Assembly: GCA_937958695.1 (NCBI GenBank)
Contig: CALGNK010000001.1
Coordinates: 1 to 64,000 of the forward strand
Source of the DNA: an uncultured bacterium
GTDB taxonomy: Bacteria; DUMJ01
Length of the DNA stretch: 64,000 bases
Reading direction: 5' to 3'
The notes below the pieces were generated by a model. That model did no database searches. It worked only from the letters and a program-made list of their open reading frames with translations, and was not told the DNA's origin. Within the stretch, counting starts at the first letter, position 1. Every line of letters begins with the position of its first letter. The position numbers and the translations under genes are program-made. Below are positions 35,520 through 45,531 of this stretch, in pieces.

Positions 35520-36493
35520 TCCAACACACAAGCCCCCCAAGTAAGTCCTGCACCAAATCCAACCATAACAATTTTGCTACCTTCTTTTATCTTACCTAAA
35601 AGAAGAGCCTCATTAAGCGCTATACCTACAGAGGCAGAAGAAGTATTACCATACCTATCCAAATTAATGAAGACCTTATCCATAGGAAGATTTAATCTCT
35701 CAGCAGCCGATTCAATAATTCTTATATTAGCCTGGTGAGGGATAAATAAGTCTATATCTGAGGGGTGTAGTCCAGCTTTTTCAATTGCTTCTAAAGCAGT
35801 CTCACCCATAATCTTTACTGCGAATTTAAAAACTTCTCTACCATTCATCTTTATATAGTGAAGTCTCTGAGAGACGGTCTCGCAAGAAGCTGGAAGCCTT
35901 GAACCTCCAGCAGGTATTTCTAAAAGTTTCCCGCCACTGCCATCTGCTCCAAGAACAAAGGATTTAAATCCTCCTCTTTCTACTGGGCCTAAAACTACAG
36001 CGCTTGCTCCATCTCCAAAAAGTACACAGGTAGATCTATCCTGCCAGTCAGTAATCTTAGACAGAACTTCAGCTCCCACCACTAGGACATTATCATAAGT
36101 TCTATTAGCTACAAACTGTGCTCCAACACTTAATGCGTATATAAAGCCTGAACATCCAGCAGAAAGATCAAAACCAGGACATTTTGCGCCTAATTTGTCT
36201 TGTAGTATACAAGCAGTAGCAGGGAAAAACATATCTGGAGTTACGGTAGCTACTATTATAAGTTCAATATCTTCAGGAGCTAAATGAGCAGAAGCTAAAG
36301 CTATCTTTGCTGCCTCAAAAGAAATATCAGATGTAGCAACATCAGGGTCTGCTATATGCCTCTCTCTAATACCAGTACGAGTAAACACCCACTCATCTGA
36401 AGTATCAACTATTTTTTCTAAATCAGCATTGGTCAAAATTTTTGGTGGTACATAAGAACCAATACCTTTAATACCAACCATTCTAGCTGACAT
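35513..36493 (-). CDS. fabH: 3-oxoacyl-[ACP] synthase III
   Basis: This 326-residue enzyme starts fatty-acid synthesis by condensing acetyl- or branched acyl-CoA with malonyl-ACP. The triad is Cys in LSAGCSGF (near residue 114), His in PHQANIRI and Asn in YGNTSSAS. It overlaps plsX by 11 bases. Confidence 0.96.
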   Translation of the reverse strand: MSARMVGIKGIGSYVPPKILTNADLEKIVDTSDEWVFTRTGIRERHIADPDVATSDISFEAAKIALASAHLAPEDIELIIVATVTPDMFFPATACILQDKLGAKCPGFDLSAGCSGFIYALSVGAQFVANRTYDNVLVVGAEVLSKITDWQDRSTCVLFGDGASAVVLGPVERGGFKSFVLGADGSGGKLLEIPAGGSRLPASCETVSQRLHYIKMNGREVFKFAVKIMGETALEAIEKAGLHPSDIDLFIPHQANIRIIESAAERLNLPMDKVFINLDRYGNTSSASVGIALNEALLLGKIKEGSKIVMVGFGAGLTWGACVLEW

Positions 36494-37466
36494 AAGAAAT
36501 TACCCCTTCTTCTATTTCCTTGAGCAAATTAGATTCTATAGACTTTTTAGCCACTTTTATAGAATTAAATATAGCCTTGGCATTAGACCTTCCATGAGCA
36601 ACTATACAGATTCCATTAACACCAAGTAATGGAGTTCCTCCATATTCTGAAAAGTCATATATAGAAAAGGCATTGTTTATAGCACTATCAACAAAAAACC
36701 TAGCAGAACGAGGAATAGGAGAATCCACTATAGAATCTCTTACTATCTTTCCAAAGGTATAAGCAAAACCCTCTGCAAATTTTAGTAACACATTACCAAT
36801 AAAACCATCGCATACAATTACATCTGCCTTATCTTCAAATATATCATTTCCCTCAACATTACCCACAAAATTCTTTAACTTTTTTAATAAAGGATAAACA
36901 GACTTTGTAAGATTATTTCCCTTAGTTTCTTCTGCTCCTATATTGAGTAATCCTACCCTTGGATGCTTCACACCCAATATATTATGGGAATAACTAATAC
37001 CCATAATAGCAAATTGATACAGATAATTCGGCTTACAGTCGACATTAGCTCCTGTATCTATAATAAAGATTGGATTCCTTAATGTTGGAATAGTTACACC
37101 AATAGAAGGTCTCTCTATCCCAGGTAAAGTCCCTAATATTAAGGATGAACAAGCAACAAATGCTCCAGTATTTCCAGCAGAGACCACAGCATCTACTTTA
37201 CCAGCTTTAAGCATCTCTACTGCAACAACTAAAGAGGCTCTCTTTTTGGTCTTTATAGCCTGAGTAGGATGTTCATCCATCTCTATAGCTTCATCAGTAT
37301 GCACTATTTCAAAAGGAATATTTCTATCACCAATAATTTCACGTATCTTTACTTCATCCCCCACTAGTACTAATTCAACACCTAGACTATCTCTAGCTAT
37401 ATAAGCTCCTTCTACTAATACCTGTGGGGCAAAATCCCCACCCATAGCATCTAAAGCTATTTTCAT
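36483..37466 (-). CDS. plsX: Phosphate acyltransferase PlsX
   Basis: This 327-residue protein makes acyl-phosphate from acyl-ACP for phospholipid synthesis. Family stretches are IALDAMGGDFAPQVLVEGA, SAGNTGAFVA, RPSIGVTIPT and DGFIGNVLLKFAEG. It follows rpmF with a four-base overlap, the usual rpmF-plsX-fabH order. Confidence 0.96.
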   Translation of the reverse strand: MKIALDAMGGDFAPQVLVEGAYIARDSLGVELVLVGDEVKIREIIGDRNIPFEIVHTDEAIEMDEHPTQAIKTKKRASLVVAVEMLKAGKVDAVVSAGNTGAFVACSSLILGTLPGIERPSIGVTIPTLRNPIFIIDTGANVDCKPNYLYQFAIMGISYSHNILGVKHPRVGLLNIGAEETKGNNLTKSVYPLLKKLKNFVGNVEGNDIFEDKADVIVCDGFIGNVLLKFAEGFAYTFGKIVRDSIVDSPIPRSARFFVDSAINNAFSIYDFSEYGGTPLLGVNGICIVAHGRSNAKAIFNSIKVAKKSIESNLLKEIEEGVISYVS

Positions 37467-37648
37467 TTCTCTTCTTTAACCGTTATGACTTCTTCTCCAT
37501 CATAATATCCACAAGAGGGACATACCCTATGAGGCAAAGTCCAATTGTGACACTGTGGACAGCGTATTAATGTTGGAGGTTCCAGTTTCCAGAGAGACCT
37601 CCTTCTGTGTGTCCTACATCTAGACATTTTCTTCTTCGGATTAGCCAT
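37463..37648 (-). CDS. rpmF: Ribosomal protein bL32, zinc form
   Basis: This 61-residue protein begins MANPKKKMSRCRTHRRRS and carries a zinc ribbon of two CxxC pairs (CPQC and CPSC). It is the C+ form. It follows the DUF177 gene by 24 bases. Confidence 0.96.
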   Translation of the reverse strand: MANPKKKMSRCRTHRRRSLWKLEPPTLIRCPQCHNWTLPHRVCPSCGYYDGEEVITVKEEK

Positions 37649-37672
37649 ACCTTATCTATCCCCTCCATATCT

Positions 37673-38158
37673 TTAGTATTCTATAGTTATATCTTCCAAA
37701 CTACAGTTACAACTCTCTCTATTAAGATTCTTACCACATATAGGACAAAGGCCCTTACAGTCCTCTCTACATAAGGGTTTAATAGGGAGATTCATTATTA
37801 TATTCTCCCTAACACTTTTAGAAATATCAACCATATTGTTTTCTATTGTATACTTAAAATCTTCTTCTGTCAATTTACCTATTATCCTAAAAGGCTCTTC
37901 TGTATAGACTTCTTCATAAGAAAAATCAAGTTCCTGAGGATAAACATCAAGACATCTGCTACATTCAAGTAAAACCTTAGTCTTAACCTTACAAGTAAGT
38001 AACAGTTTTCGATTCTCAATTCTCCTAAGCCTACCTTCTACTTCAGGTAGGATATCAAATGTGAGTCCTTCCATCGCTTCTAAGGTCTCAATATAGTGGA
38101 AAGAAGTAACATTAACCCTTCCCTCTAGCATCTCTTTAACATCTATATTCATAAACAA
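37673..38158 (-). CDS. DUF177/YceD family protein
   Basis: This 161-residue protein belongs to the YceD family, implicated in 23S rRNA accumulation. Cysteines occur as LECSRCLDVY (near residue 86) and, at the C-terminus, CREDCKGLCPICG, a metal-binding pattern. Its place immediately before rpmF is the family hallmark. Confidence 0.92.
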   Translation of the reverse strand: MFMNIDVKEMLEGRVNVTSFHYIETLEAMEGLTFDILPEVEGRLRRIENRKLLLTCKVKTKVLLECSRCLDVYPQELDFSYEEVYTEEPFRIIGKLTEEDFKYTIENNMVDISKSVRENIIMNLPIKPLCREDCKGLCPICGKNLNRESCNCSLEDITIEY

Positions 38159-38162
38159 ACAC

Positions 38163-39353
38163 TCAACTAATTAGACGTGCAGTCTCTCTTGCAATAACCA
38201 ATTCTTCATTAGTAGGAATAACCCATACCTTTACTTTAGAATCTGAGGTACTAATTTCCCTCTCCTGACCCTTAAAATTATTCCTTTGAGAGTCTATTTT
38301 AATACCAAGATAATCCATATTTTCACAGATCATCTCTCTTATTTCTGGCTCATTCTCTCCTATCCCTGCAGTAAATACTAATACATCTAGCCCATTCATA
38401 ATAGCAGTGTATGCACCGATATATTTTTTAATCCTATAGCAGAACATCTCCATAGCTAATTTTGCATTCTGATTACCCTCTTCAGCAGCCTTCATAATAT
38501 CTCTCATGTCATTACTGAACTCAGAGATACCTAAGAGACCACTCTCTTTATTAAGGATATCATCGACTTCTTCCGCAGTATAGTTAAGATTTCTCATAAG
38601 ATAAAGAGGAATGGCTGGATCTAAATCCCCGCTTCTAGTTCCCATAATAAGCCCTTCTAAAGGAGTAAATCCCATACTAGTGTCTATAGACCTACCACCT
38701 TTAACTGCGCTAATGCTACAACCATTACCAAGATGACAGGTAATAATCTTCAACTCCTCTATTGGTCTTCCAACTAGTTTTGCAGCTCTGTTAGCTACAT
38801 AGTAGTGGCTAGTCCCATGGAAGCCGTATCTCCTAATTCTATAATCTCTGTAAAATCTCATGGGTATTGCATATAAATAGGCATATTTAGGCATATTTGA
38901 GTGGAAAGATGTATCAAATATAGCGGTCTGAGGAACATTAGGGAGTACTTCCATGCTAGCTCTTATACCAGCAAGACCTGCAGGGTTATGAAGTGGAGCT
39001 AATTCATTATTCCTCTCTATCTCTGCTATAACATCATCATTTATAATGGTAGGTTCTTTAAACCTTTCTCCACCATGTACCACTCTATGTCCTACTGCTT
39101 TAATCTCTTCTATGGAACTTATTACAGGATTAACACCATTTAGTAATGTATCTATAACTACTTTAAAGGCTTCCGTATGATTATTAGCGAATACCTCTTT
39201 TTTTACCTTTTCGCCATTGAGCGAATAAGTAAGATAAGATGGAGGAGTCCCTATTCTTTCTACTATACCTTTCGCTATAACTTCCTCCTTTTCCATATCA
39301 AAAAGCTGATATTTGAGAGATGAGCTCCCACAATTTACTACTAGTATCTTCAT
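38163..39353 (-). CDS. ackA: Acetate kinase
   Basis: This 396-residue ASKHA kinase makes ATP from acetyl phosphate. VVNCGSSSLKYQLFD, TSFHSNMP, HLGNGCSISAV and FTAGIGEN are the family motifs. It follows pta by 15 bases, giving the full acetate-forming energy route of a fermenter. Confidence 0.97.
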   Translation of the reverse strand: MKILVVNCGSSSLKYQLFDMEKEEVIAKGIVERIGTPPSYLTYSLNGEKVKKEVFANNHTEAFKVVIDTLLNGVNPVISSIEEIKAVGHRVVHGGERFKEPTIINDDVIAEIERNNELAPLHNPAGLAGIRASMEVLPNVPQTAIFDTSFHSNMPKYAYLYAIPMRFYRDYRIRRYGFHGTSHYYVANRAAKLVGRPIEELKIITCHLGNGCSISAVKGGRSIDTSMGFTPLEGLIMGTRSGDLDPAIPLYLMRNLNYTAEEVDDILNKESGLLGISEFSNDMRDIMKAAEEGNQNAKLAMEMFCYRIKKYIGAYTAIMNGLDVLVFTAGIGENEPEIREMICENMDYLGIKIDSQRNNFKGQEREISTSDSKVKVWVIPTNEELVIARETARLIS

Positions 39354-39368
39354 AGTATTTTTAACCTC

Positions 39369-40382
39369 CTATAATTCAGCTGCTCTCACACACACAATAG
39401 CAATAGAATCTACTATATCTTCAACGCTACACCCTCTAGATAAGTCATTTGCTGGTTTAGCAGTTCCCTGAAGTACTGGACCTATAGCCTTAGCTTTAGC
39501 AAGCCTCTCTGTAAGCTTATAAGATATATTACCAGCATTAAGATCGGGGAATATAAGGACATTTGCCTTTCCAGCAACGGGACTACCAGGAGCTTTAAAA
39601 TTACCAACAGCAGGGACTAGTGCTGCATCAGCCTGTATTTCTCCATCTATAATAAGATCAGGAGCCTTACTCTTAGCTATTCTGGTAGCTTCAACTACCT
39701 TATCAACTAACTCATGCTTAGCGCTTCCTTTAGTGGAAAAGGATAACATTGCTACTCTTGGTTCTTTCTCAACCAATAATCTAAATAGATGAGCACTAGA
39801 TATAGCTATAGAGGCAAGTTCACTTGCATTTGGATTAGGGTTTACACCACAGTCTGCATAGAGGAAAACCCCATTCTCTCCATATGGACAATCGGGAACA
39901 ACCATAAGAAATGCTCCTGAGGCTACATCTATACCTGGAGCTGTTTTTATAATCTGAAAGATAGGCCTCTCTGCATCTGCACTTGAGTGTATCGATCCTG
40001 CCACCCAACCATCAACTTTGTTTAATTTCAATAACATAGTGGAAAAGTAGAGAGGATTTCTAAGGACTTCGTAAGCCTTATCTAAAGTATCTATACCTTT
40101 AGTCTTTCTAAGTTCTACCAGTGTGCTAGCTAATAATTCCTTTTCAGGATATCTATTTGGATCTATAATCTCTATTCCCTCTAAGCTAACTTTAAGTTCC
40201 CTAGCTCTCTCCTTTAAAGCCGACTCTTCACCTATAAGTACTATTTTAGCTATGTTTTCTTTAGTAGCTATCTCAGCTGCCTTTAAAGTTCTCTCCTCAA
40301 AACTTTCTGGTAGAACAACCTTTTTATTTGCCTGTCTTGCCCTTTCTCTTATCCTTTGTATAATATCTACAGTTTCATTCAT
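39369..40382 (-). CDS. pta: Phosphate acetyltransferase
   Basis: This 337-residue short-form enzyme converts acetyl-CoA and phosphate to acetyl phosphate. SIHSSADAERPIFQIIKT, PDCPYGENGVFLYADCGVNPNP and FPDLNAGNISYK identify it. ATG 40382 has AAGGAGGAAAAG just upstream; longer in-frame sequence would run into nadE. It shares an operon with ackA. Confidence 0.95.
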   Translation of the reverse strand: MNETVDIIQRIRERARQANKKVVLPESFEERTLKAAEIATKENIAKIVLIGEESALKERARELKVSLEGIEIIDPNRYPEKELLASTLVELRKTKGIDTLDKAYEVLRNPLYFSTMLLKLNKVDGWVAGSIHSSADAERPIFQIIKTAPGIDVASGAFLMVVPDCPYGENGVFLYADCGVNPNPNASELASIAISSAHLFRLLVEKEPRVAMLSFSTKGSAKHELVDKVVEATRIAKSKAPDLIIDGEIQADAALVPAVGNFKAPGSPVAGKANVLIFPDLNAGNISYKLTERLAKAKAIGPVLQGTAKPANDLSRGCSVEDIVDSIAIVCVRAAEL

Positions 40383-40398
40383 AAACTTTTCCTCCTTT

Positions 40399-41220
40399 TT
40401 ATTTCCCCCAGTCTCTAGGATATCTAAAATCAATACCGATAGTTCTATCAGTCAACTTAGCAATAATAGGTAAAGAACGCTTAAACTGGTTCTTCTTTAC
40501 CAGACTTACAATCTTGTTAATCTTAGAGACATCGTATCCTCTCTCTATTAAGACCAAAGGTGGAATTCTCCTTTCTATAAGGTTATACAATATATCATCC
40601 GCCTCCTCATAAGTTATACCTAATTCCCCTTCATCCGTCTGTCCAACCCACAAGTCAGCAGTAGGTGGTTTAGAGATGATTCTTTCTGGAATTCCTATCT
40701 CCTTTGCTAAAACCCTTACCTGAGTCTTATACAAGTCTCCTAAGGGATTTATAGCAGAAGCCATATCCCCATATATAGTTCCATAACCAAGTAATAGCTC
40801 TGTTTTGTTACTAGTTCCTAATACGAGGGCATTAAGCTCGTTAGACTTATCAAAAAGCACACACATTCTAACTCTGGCTATAAAATTCCCTCTTCTAACC
40901 CTATCTACATCGTCTATCTTAAAATAGCTATCAACTATTGGGGTTATATCTATCGTCTCTGCTTGAATACCTAATATTTTTACCATAAGCTGTGCATCGT
41001 CTAGACTTTCTCTACTAGTAGTTTTATAAGGTAATATAAAACCAAAAACATTCTCCTTACCTAAAGCACTTACTGCTAGTGTGGCAGATACACTAGAATC
41101 TAATCCGCCTGATAGCCCTATTATTACTCTATCTATATCAAATTTCTTGGTCTCGTCTCTTATAAATCTTACAAGTATATTCTTCGTAAAGATTGGATCA
41201 AAGGGAATACTAGTATTCAT
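40399..41220 (-). CDS. nadE: NAD synthetase, ammonia-type domain only
   Basis: This 273-residue protein amidates nicotinate adenine dinucleotide to NAD. The ATP pyrophosphatase loop is IIGLSGGLDSSVSATLA, with GTSNKTELLLGYGTIYGDMA and KPPTADLWVGQTDEGELG further on; it ends RTIGIDFRYPRDW as NH3-dependent forms do. There is no fused glutaminase domain. Instead, a separate nitrilase-like protein is encoded just upstream with an 11-base overlap; that partner lacks the catalytic Cys. Free ammonia is therefore the likely nitrogen source. Confidence 0.94.
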   Translation of the reverse strand: MNTSIPFDPIFTKNILVRFIRDETKKFDIDRVIIGLSGGLDSSVSATLAVSALGKENVFGFILPYKTTSRESLDDAQLMVKILGIQAETIDITPIVDSYFKIDDVDRVRRGNFIARVRMCVLFDKSNELNALVLGTSNKTELLLGYGTIYGDMASAINPLGDLYKTQVRVLAKEIGIPERIISKPPTADLWVGQTDEGELGITYEEADDILYNLIERRIPPLVLIERGYDVSKINKIVSLVKKNQFKRSLPIIAKLTDRTIGIDFRYPRDWGK

Positions 41221-42034
41221 AAGAGATATCTCTCACTAACTTGAATGCTTTGTCAAAATTTAAAAAAGTACTATTGCCTCTAAACGTCTCTAAATCTAGT
41301 TCCAAGGTAATTACAGACTCTTCAAAATACGGACAAGAAGCTAAAACTTCTCCAGAAGGACTTATTACACAGGAACCTCCAAAGAAGTTAATACCGTCTT
41401 CAAAACCTACCCTGTTCATATAGACAACATAGAAAGAATAAAATCTTGCATAAGCAGTTAGAAGGCTCATTAAATCTACATAACTTTTAGAGATACCTGT
41501 CCCACTAGAAGAATAACCAACAGATACATTATTATCCATTACTATTAGTACTTTGATTCCAGATCTAATAAAAGGCAATATTACTAAAGGATTTAATATA
41601 TCTTGCCCAATAACAATTCCTAACTTACCCCATCTAGAACTTATAAAATCTATCCTATTTCCACTTGCAAAATACTTAGGTCTTCCTATATATGAAGTTA
41701 GAAAGAGCTTACGCTGTATAGATTTAAGAGAAGAATCACTATAATAAAAAGCAGAATCATAAAGGTTTCCGTCTTCACCAAGTTCGACCAGCCCTATGAC
41801 TATGTCTATATACTTAGATGCCTCCAGTATAGGTCTAAGAAGACTGCTGTCACTAGTTTGTGCTATATCTACAGTTAGATCCATTAGGTTAGAACCTGTA
41901 AGGCTTAACTCTGGGAAGATTAAAATTTGAGACTTTTCTTTTACTTCTTCAATAATCTCTATATGCCTTTCTATATTACATTTTAAATCTCCTAACTTAG
42001 GATATATCTGTGCTAAAGAGACTCCTAATTTCAT
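41210..42034 (-). CDS. Nitrilase-like protein lacking the catalytic Cys (NadE partner)
   Basis: This 274-residue protein has the carbon-nitrogen hydrolase fold, the same fold as the glutaminase domain of glutamine-dependent NadE. Glu42 (FPELSLTG) and Lys109 (RKLFLTSYI) of the Glu-Lys-Cys triad are present, as is the following KYFASGN. The cysteine position, normally in an ICxD context, reads VIGQD with Gly143 (codon GGG at 41606-41608). No nitrilase chemistry should be possible. Overlap with nadE suggests a former split glutaminase kept as a scaffold or regulatory subunit; this is inference. Confidence 0.85.
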   Translation of the reverse strand: MKLGVSLAQIYPKLGDLKCNIERHIEIIEEVKEKSQILIFPELSLTGSNLMDLTVDIAQTSDSSLLRPILEASKYIDIVIGLVELGEDGNLYDSAFYYSDSSLKSIQRKLFLTSYIGRPKYFASGNRIDFISSRWGKLGIVIGQDILNPLVILPFIRSGIKVLIVMDNNVSVGYSSSGTGISKSYVDLMSLLTAYARFYSFYVVYMNRVGFEDGINFFGGSCVISPSGEVLASCPYFEESVITLELDLETFRGNSTFLNFDKAFKLVRDISYEY

Positions 42035-42513
42035 CTTCGTCCAACCTTCTCTAAAAGCTTAGCTTCAACACACTCAGGGACTAAGCCTGAAACATTACCC
42101 CCTAATTTAGCCACTTCTTTTACCACACCAGAACTTAGATAAGAGTATTCATAGCTTGTCATCAAGAAAACTATCTCTACCTCGGGATTTAATCTCTTAT
42201 TCATAAGAGCCATCTGGAACTCAGTCTCAAAATCAGACACTGCCCTTAAGCCTCTAACAATCACATCTGCATTTATCCTTGATACGTAATGAGCCAATAG
42301 ACCATCAAAATTATCAACTTTTACATTAGGAATATTGTTAAGGCTTTTTTTTATTAAATCCATTCTTTCCTCTACCGTAAATAAAGGGGTCTTGGCTGGA
42401 TTAACAAGAACAGCCACTATAAGTTCATCAAAGAGCTTCGACGCCCTTTTTATTATATCTATATGTCCATTTGTTATTGGGTCAAAGCTACCAGGATATA
42501 CAGCTCTTTTCAT
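42031..42513 (-). CDS. coaD: Phosphopantetheine adenylyltransferase
   Basis: This 160-residue enzyme makes dephospho-CoA. [16 protein letters not shown] holds the nucleotide-binding His; [13 protein letters not shown] is the second signature. It follows rsmD directly and overlaps the nitrilase-like gene by four bases. Confidence 0.96.
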   Translation of the reverse strand: MKRAVYPGSFDPITNGHIDIIKRASKLFDELIVAVLVNPAKTPLFTVEERMDLIKKSLNNIPNVKVDNFDGLLAHYVSRINADVIVRGLRAVSDFETEFQMALMNKRLNPEVEIVFLMTSYEYSYLSSGVVKEVAKLGGNVSGLVPECVEAKLLEKVGRR

Positions 42514-43059
42514 TCAACCGTAATACTCTCCTATATATAATAACAACGATTCTCCATATCTCTTTTCTTTTACTATATTAAGAGACTCTCTATTAATATT
42601 ACTTCTTATAGAAGTCTCCCATATTATAATACCACTATTTGCAAGTAACCCTTTACTCAAGATTTCCTTAATAATACTAGAACAATCAATACTATACGGA
42701 GGGTCTAAATAGATAATTTTATATACACCATCTGAAAATCTAACAAAATTCTCTACTGACATACAATATAGACTTGCCTTTTCAAAACAATCAAGTATAT
42801 CTAGATTTTTCTTTATAACATCTATACATTTTCTATTCTTTTCAACAAAGATAACCTTTTTTGCCCCTCTACTTAAAGCTTCTATACCCACAGTTCCAAA
42901 ACCTGCGTAAAGGTCTAGAAATGTAGAATCTTTCACCATATTCCCTAGAGAACTAAAGATAGCTTCACGAATGAAGCTCATAGTAGGTCTTACATTGATA
43001 TTATTTGGAACGTGTAATTTTCTACCTTTAAACATCCCCCCAGTAATCACTATTTCCAT
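42514..43059 (-). CDS. rsmD: 16S rRNA (guanine966-N2)-methyltransferase
   Basis: This 181-residue Rossmann methyltransferase has GGMFKGRKL at the start, the SAM site FLDLYAGFGTVGIEALSRGA and the catalytic DPPY in IIYLDPPYS. I use ATG 43059; an in-frame TTG at 43065 overlaps the recG stop. The recG-rsmD-coaD order is conserved in Firmicutes-like genomes. Confidence 0.94.
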   Translation of the reverse strand: MEIVITGGMFKGRKLHVPNNINVRPTMSFIREAIFSSLGNMVKDSTFLDLYAGFGTVGIEALSRGAKKVIFVEKNRKCIDVIKKNLDILDCFEKASLYCMSVENFVRFSDGVYKIIYLDPPYSIDCSSIIKEILSKGLLANSGIIIWETSIRSNINRESLNIVKEKRYGESLLLYIGEYYG

Positions 43060-43061
43060 TA

Positions 43062-45110
43062 TCAACCTGTACTCAAAAACTCTAAAATACGAGAAGTTTC
43101 TACCTTCTCTTTTAATTTTCTATAAGAACTAAGATTAGGGTCTTTTTTTAAAAGATTTATTGCCTCTTCTCTTGCTAACTCTAATGTTCTAGCATCACGT
43201 ATAATATTCCCCACCTTAAAATCTGGTATACCATGTTGTCTAGTGCCGTTTATTTCACCTGGACCCCTAAGTCTTAAGTCTGCTTCAGCTATCTCGAAAC
43301 CATTCTGAGTTTTAGTCATTATCTTTATCCTCTCTCTAGCTTCTTCTGTAGTCAAATCACTTATAAGAATACAATAAGACTTTAAACTCCCTCTACCTAC
43401 TCTACCTCTCAACTGATGTAGCTGAGAAAGTCCAAATCTTTCCGCATTTTCTATCACCATAATAGTTGCATTAGGTACATCTACTCCTACTTCTATTACC
43501 GTTGTAGAAACTAGTATATTGATATCCCCATTCCTAAATCTATTCATCACTTCCTCTTTTTCGCTAATACTCATTCTTCCATGAAGTAGGCCAACTTTAA
43601 ATTCCGGAAACACCTCTTCTTGCATCTTCTTAGCTAAAGCTATGGCTGATTCTGCCTCTAACTTTTCGGATTCTTCTATAAGGGGACATACAATATAAGC
43701 CTGTTGTCCATTCTTAACAAGTTTTCTAACCATACTGTATACTTGAGCCCTCTGTTCACTAGAAGCCCAATATGTGGCAACAGGCAATCTGCCACTAGGA
43801 AGTTCATCTATAACTGAAATATCAAGGTCTCCATAGAGTGTAAGGGCCAAGGTCCTAGGAATAGGGGTAGCACTCATAACTAGAAAATGAGGCGAATTCC
43901 CCTTGCTTCTTAAAGCCATTCTCTGCATAACACCAAACCTGTGTTGCTCATCTATCACTATACCTACAAGATTCTTAAACTCTATCTCCTCCTGTATAAG
44001 GGCATGGGTTCCAACAATTACTAGTAATTCCCCAAGAGCTAATTTTTCCTTGATCTTTTGTCTTTCTTTCTCTTTTGTAGAACCAATAAGCAGAGCAGTT
44101 TCTAAACCCAAGTTGGCTAAGAGGGGTCCAATTCTATCATAGTGTTGTTGGGCAAGTATCTCAGTCGGAGCCATAATTGCACTCTGATAACCACTACTAG
44201 CTATCACGTATAGAAAATAAGCCGCTACAACAGTTTTCCCAGAACCAACATCACCTTGTAAGAGTCTTTGCATAGATTTTCCACTTGCTATATCCCTCTT
44301 AATGTCCTCAATTACCCTTTTCTGTGCATTTGTCAATTCAAAAGGAAGACTTCTAAAAAATTTTTCTTCGATCTCTCTAGGAACTTTTATTATAGGGGCA
44401 TTTTCCTCCAATAAAGACATCCTACGTCTCAAGATAGCAAGCTGAAGCAAAAAGAATTCTTCAAAAGCTAATCTCTCTTTAGCTCTTTTAAGGGTATCTT
44501 CGCTATCTGGAAAATGTATCCCCCGCATAGCATCTTTTATATCTGGAAATCCATACTTATATAATATCTCCATTGGAATAAATTCTTCTAACTCTTCTAA
44601 ATATCTATCAAGAGTATTCCAAATGATGTTTCTTACTATCTTCTGACTTAAACCTTCAGTAAGAGGGTAAACAGGTATTATCCTCCCTGTATGTATTGTT
44701 TCATCACTATCTGCTATTTCATAATCTGGGTTTTGTATCTCTACCCTTCCAAACCTTCTAATGATATTTCCATAGAGATAGAGTTTAGTTCCCCTTTTTA
44801 GTATATTTTTCAGATAAGTCTGATTAAACCATACTGCAATAGCCTCACCAGTACCATCTCTTACTCTTGCCTTAACTAACGTAAGGTTATTTCTTACTCT
44901 CTCCTCCTGAATATCTACCACATAACATAGAACAGTTTGATAAGTGTCTGATTCTAGAGAATTTATAGGCTTTAAGTTACTCCTATCCTCGTATCTCTTT
45001 GGGATAAAATAGAGCAAATCATTCAGTGTCTCTACACCAAGTTTTTTGAAAAGGAGAGCTCTTTTAGGACCTACTCCCTTAACGTACTGAATAGGAATAT
45101 CTAAAGCCAA
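43062..45110 (-). CDS. recG: ATP-dependent DNA helicase RecG
   Basis: This 682-residue helicase reverses stalled forks. It has an OB/wedge domain (about 50-170) and superfamily 2 motifs: GDVGSGKTVVA, IVDEQHRFGV-like DEQH, SATPIPRTLA, and a C-terminal helicase part with GRVGRGSLKSYC. It is full length. It starts 21 bases after asp23. Confidence 0.96.
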   Translation of the reverse strand: MALDIPIQYVKGVGPKRALLFKKLGVETLNDLLYFIPKRYEDRSNLKPINSLESDTYQTVLCYVVDIQEERVRNNLTLVKARVRDGTGEAIAVWFNQTYLKNILKRGTKLYLYGNIIRRFGRVEIQNPDYEIADSDETIHTGRIIPVYPLTEGLSQKIVRNIIWNTLDRYLEELEEFIPMEILYKYGFPDIKDAMRGIHFPDSEDTLKRAKERLAFEEFFLLQLAILRRRMSLLEENAPIIKVPREIEEKFFRSLPFELTNAQKRVIEDIKRDIASGKSMQRLLQGDVGSGKTVVAAYFLYVIASSGYQSAIMAPTEILAQQHYDRIGPLLANLGLETALLIGSTKEKERQKIKEKLALGELLVIVGTHALIQEEIEFKNLVGIVIDEQHRFGVMQRMALRSKGNSPHFLVMSATPIPRTLALTLYGDLDISVIDELPSGRLPVATYWASSEQRAQVYSMVRKLVKNGQQAYIVCPLIEESEKLEAESAIALAKKMQEEVFPEFKVGLLHGRMSISEKEEVMNRFRNGDINILVSTTVIEVGVDVPNATIMVIENAERFGLSQLHQLRGRVGRGSLKSYCILISDLTTEEARERIKIMTKTQNGFEIAEADLRLRGPGEINGTRQHGIPDFKVGNIIRDARTLELAREEAINLLKKDPNLSSYRKLKEKVETSRILEFLSTG

Positions 45111-45131
45111 CCAACTACACCTCTTCTGCTT

Positions 45132-45479
45132 TTAAGAGATGCCAACAACACTTACATTTATAGAAGAAACAGTAAGTCCTGTATATTTTTCTAAATCTGC
45201 CTTTATAGAAGTAGCTATAGCCTCGGCAAGTTCTGGGATACTTGTCCCATATTTCACTATAACATATACATTTACATCTACTTTATCCCCCGAAATATTA
45301 ATCTCTACACCCTTAGAGGGAGACTCTACTCTCAAAAGGTTAGCTATCTCCTCGGTAAATGACTTAGAACTCATCCCTACAACTCCAGGGCATCTTAAAG
45401 TAGCATTTGTCACTATATTGGCTATAGCATTGGCAGAAATATTTATCTGCCCTAAAGGATTCTCTACTCTACTTTCCAT
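45132..45479 (-). CDS. Asp23/Gls24 family protein
   Basis: This 115-residue Asp23-family protein contains GQINISANAIANIVTNAT, CPGVVGM and the closing VNVYVIVKYGTSIPELAEAIATSIKADLEKYTGL. The family is linked to envelope homeostasis. In Firmicutes it is followed by a DAK-type kinase gene before recG; that gene is absent here. ATG 45479 has GGGGGA about seven bases upstream. Confidence 0.92.
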   Translation of the reverse strand: MESRVENPLGQINISANAIANIVTNATLRCPGVVGMSSKSFTEEIANLLRVESPSKGVEINISGDKVDVNVYVIVKYGTSIPELAEAIATSIKADLEKYTGLTVSSINVSVVGIS

Positions 45480-45509
45480 CAATCATCCCCCTAAATATCA
45501 TTATCTTTC

Positions 45510-45518
45510 ATTATAACA
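45510..45518 (-). promoter_or_regulatory. Extended -10 promoter before the Asp23 gene
   Basis: The minus strand reads TGTTATAAT, an extended -10 box, in the 52-base space between argS and the Asp23 gene. No good -35 box precedes it. It is one of very few promoter-like sites in the 36-kb minus-strand run. Confidence 0.5.
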
Positions 45519-45531
45519 CAAAGCGATGAAA

